A DNA stretch of 8,151 nucleotides from Bacteroidaceae bacterium (GTDB lineage Bacteria; Bacteroidota; Bacteroidia; Bacteroidales; Bacteroidaceae): NCBI GenBank assembly GCA_016302435.1, contig JAEDNQ010000106.1, positions 1 to 8,151 on the forward strand, in the 5' to 3' direction. The translations under genes were made by a program, and so were the position numbers. The notes beneath the pieces are model-generated. The model was not told where the DNA came from, did no database searches, and was given only the letters and a program-made list of their open reading frames with translations. Below are positions 6,429 to 8,151 of this stretch, one piece after another. Position 1 is the first letter of the stretch; the number at the start of each line of letters is the position of its first letter.

Positions 6429-7367
6429 TCACTTCACCAATGGCACAACAAAGTTGATGGCTTCTTTTTGCACGCTGACCTTTATCGGCTCTGGCGACTT
6501 GGCTTGTAGCATACGTCCGTCGAGAGAGACGAGTGCCTTGTCCACATTGTTGACGACGACGTAGTCTGAGCGGTAAGGGTGGACATTCTTGTAGTTGAGG
6601 AAACGGCCCTTGCCGAGCAGCCAGAAGCCCTCGAAGAGCTGCCACCACTGTGGTCGGGTGATGAGAGAGATGTCGAGCATGCCGTTGTATGGGACAGAGT
6701 TGGGAGTCTGACCATATCCGTGGCAGTTGCCTATGCAGACGGACATGTAGGTGTCTTCTATCTCCTCTGTGTCTATCTTCATAGACAGGTCGAACTGCTG
6801 TCGCTCGAATATCTGGCTGATGAGAGCGGGGATGAGGGACAGTTTGGTAGAGCCGATGATATGGGCCGCATCGTTGGTGGTCTTTATGAGTCGCGCCCCG
6901 AGTCCAATATTGATGCAGTTGAGGAAATAGCGGACTTGCGGGATGCCTTCGTCCATATACACACACCGTCCGACATCGACCTTGCGCACATGGCGCGCCA
7001 TGATGCTGTCCACCGCCAGTTTGTAGTCTTCGACGGAGAGTCCCCAAAAACGGGCGAAGTCGTTGGCTGACCCATTGGGCAAGACAGCTAAAGCAAAATC
7101 GGGAGGCAAAGTGTCACGGCAAGACATGACAGCATTGACAGCACTGTTGAGAGAGCCGTCGCCACCCACCACCGCTATGGTGGAGTAGCCATTGCCGCAC
7201 ATCATCTTGGTGAGACGCTCTACAGAGCTGAACTCTTCTGACTGCACAAAGTCGAACTTCACACCTTTCTGCTCCATGTATTTGCGCATCAGTCCCCAAC
7301 GCTTCTGCGACTGGTCGAGTCCGAGATGCGGACTGTATATGATACCTATCCTTCCTTCTTCTGCCAT
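6429..7367 (-). CDS. YegS/DagK-family lipid kinase
   Basis: A 312-residue soluble kinase of the diacylglycerol-kinase catalytic family (DagK_cat; YegS, BmrU, DgkB). It is expected to phosphorylate a lipid alcohol such as diacylglycerol using ATP at the inner membrane face. The N-terminal domain carries the nucleotide motif GGDGSLN (residues 68-74) and LPNGSANDFAR (96-106). The C-terminal beta domain includes NGMLDISLI (228-236) and LDGRML (282-287). Asp283 matches the catalytic Asp seen in DgkB, but the usual following DGE is DGR here. The start codon lies inside the end of the miaA-like gene, with a 22-nt overlap, so translation is probably coupled. The exact lipid substrate cannot be told from sequence. 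There are no transmembrane segments. Confidence 0.88.
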   Translation of the reverse strand: MAEEGRIGIIYSPHLGLDQSQKRWGLMRKYMEQKGVKFDFVQSEEFSSVERLTKMMCGNGYSTIAVVGGDGSLNSAVNAVMSCRDTLPPDFALAVLPNGSANDFARFWGLSVEDYKLAVDSIMARHVRKVDVGRCVYMDEGIPQVRYFLNCINIGLGARLIKTTNDAAHIIGSTKLSLIPALISQIFERQQFDLSMKIDTEEIEDTYMSVCIGNCHGYGQTPNSVPYNGMLDISLITRPQWWQLFEGFWLLGKGRFLNYKNVHPYRSDYVVVNNVDKALVSLDGRMLQAKSPEPIKVSVQKEAINFVVPLVK

Positions 7368-8095
7368 AATTCTTTTACTTGTTGTATGCGTTCTTCAAAC
7401 GGCACCGACACGTCTATCCAGTGTATCTTGATGCCTCTCCTCTCTTCCATTCCTCTGAACCATGTCATCTGCCTCTTGGCGAACTGGTGGATGGCTATCT
7501 CAAGCAGACTCACCATCTCGTCGTAGCCGAGTCGGCCGAGGAGGTAGAGGGTCAGATATTTGTATTCGAGACCATAGCGTATGAGCTGGTCAGTCGACAC
7601 TCCCCTATCTATCAGCCCTCTCACTTCGTCCACCATGCCTTCTTCAAGCCTGGCTCGCAGGCGCTTGCTTATCTTCTCTCTGCGCAGGTCACGGCTGATT
7701 GACAGGCCTATGATGAGTGAGTCGAAGGGCGGAAACTGGCGCCCGTCGAACTCGTACCCCTTGATGACACTCTCTATGTACATGCCTGTGCCGCCACAGA
7801 GAATAGGAGTGCTGCCGCGGCTTGTGATATCTTGGTAGGCGTCGAGAAAGCCTTGCTGCCACTCATAGACGTTATATCGGGTGCCTGCTTCGGCTATGTC
7901 TATGAGGTGGTAGGGAATGGGAGTGCCGTTGACTTGGTAGTCGGCCAGGTCCTTGCCCGTGCCGATGTCCATGCCCCGGTATACCTGACGACTGTCGGCA
8001 CTGATGATTTCTCCGCCCATGTCATAGGCAAGGTGTGCGGCAAAGGCTGTCTTGCCGCACGCCGTTGGGCCGAGTATGGTGAGTATCTTGTTCAA
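7346..8095 (-). CDS. miaA: Short MiaA-like tRNA isopentenyltransferase
   Basis: A 249-residue member of the IPP transferase family, which transfers dimethylallyl to N6 of A37 in tRNAs reading UNN codons. Present are the P-loop GPTACGKT (9-16), SADSRQVYRGMDIGTGKD (32-49) with the likely catalytic Asp34, HLIDI (63-67), GGTGMYI (101-107), a GLEYKYLTLYL segment (175-185) where the family usually has I/V-GY-, and FAKRQMTWFRG (205-215). Typical MiaA has about 300 residues. Here about 60-70 residues are missing after GYEFDG (113-118), which removes the helical insertion domain and its RALEV motif. The start used is TTG at 8095; the frame stays open to the right edge with no ATG, so a longer N-terminus is possible. 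Its 3' end overlaps the lipid kinase by 22 nt. The family is clear; activity on tRNA and the name are less certain. Confidence 0.8.
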   Translation of the reverse strand: MNKILTILGPTACGKTAFAAHLAYDMGGEIISADSRQVYRGMDIGTGKDLADYQVNGTPIPYHLIDIAEAGTRYNVYEWQQGFLDAYQDITSRGSTPILCGGTGMYIESVIKGYEFDGRQFPPFDSLIIGLSISRDLRREKISKRLRARLEEGMVDEVRGLIDRGVSTDQLIRYGLEYKYLTLYLLGRLGYDEMVSLLEIAIHQFAKRQMTWFRGMEERRGIKIHWIDVSVPFEERIQQVKELWQKKEG

Positions 8096-8128
8096 AGCAG
8101 AGTGGTTTTGAGGGTGAGAGGATATAGA

Positions 8129-8143
8129 GACGTTATTAACGTC
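8129..8143. repeat. Short palindrome upstream of the miaA-like gene
   Basis: GACGTTA and TAACGTC form perfect 7-bp arms around one central T, 34 bp upstream of the proposed TTG start. It could be an operator, but a palindrome this size is expected about once by chance in a window this long, and it may lie inside coding sequence if the gene starts further right. Confidence 0.2.
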
Positions 8144-8151
8144 AGTTACGT

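Noticed and set aside
6394..7047. 217-codon minus-strand frame overlapping the lipid kinase
   Set aside because: It is an off-frame shadow of the kinase gene, with Arg/His/Gln-rich low-information residues, while the kinase frame carries all conserved motifs.

Overview
The window looks like a chromosomal segment of a Bacteroidota species, most likely Bacteroides/Prevotella-like. Two things support this. Three candidate promoters fit the Bacteroidota housekeeping consensus (TTTG-like box, 20-bp spacer, TAnnTTTG). Most start codons are preceded by A/T-rich sequence rather than a Shine-Dalgarno motif. The proteins also resemble Bacteroidota versions of their families. No phage, insertion sequence, CRISPR array, rRNA or tRNA gene was seen.

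Layout. (1) Positions 1-527 are AT-rich and mostly non-coding. They hold a near-perfect leftward promoter (185-216), an inverted repeat touching its upstream box, and the first 53 codons of an unrecognised reading frame that runs off the left edge. (2) A minus-strand, three-gene glycogen/alpha-glucan operon occupies 5365 down to 618. Its order is glycogen debranching enzyme, glycogen synthase-like GT-B glycosyltransferase, and a GH57 alpha-amylase-like protein. It starts at a promoter at 5413-5444 and ends at a 12-bp-stem terminator at 523-554. (3) A Crp/Fnr-type regulator is transcribed divergently from the same 221-bp intergenic region (5366-5586). (4) A hairpin sits between the convergent gene ends at about 6353-6395. 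(5) A second minus-strand unit, 8095 down to 6429, holds a short MiaA-like tRNA isopentenyltransferase followed, with a 22-nt overlap, by a YegS/DagK-type lipid kinase. It may begin to the right of the window.

How the genes may work together. The glycosyltransferase would build alpha-1,4-glucan and the debranching enzyme would trim alpha-1,6 branches. The GH57 protein would be expected to act on the glucan, but both catalytic carboxylates appear to be substituted and it carries a coiled coil plus a charged tail. A binding, scaffolding or regulatory role is therefore more likely than hydrolysis (inference). The divergent Crp-like protein is a natural candidate regulator of the operon. It lacks the residues that bind cAMP in E. 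coli CRP.

The most interesting points are the probable GH57 pseudoenzyme, the MiaA-like protein without the family's helical insertion domain, the Asn in place of the expected Asp in the debranching enzyme's TWMD motif, and the promoter plus edge-truncated frame at the left end.
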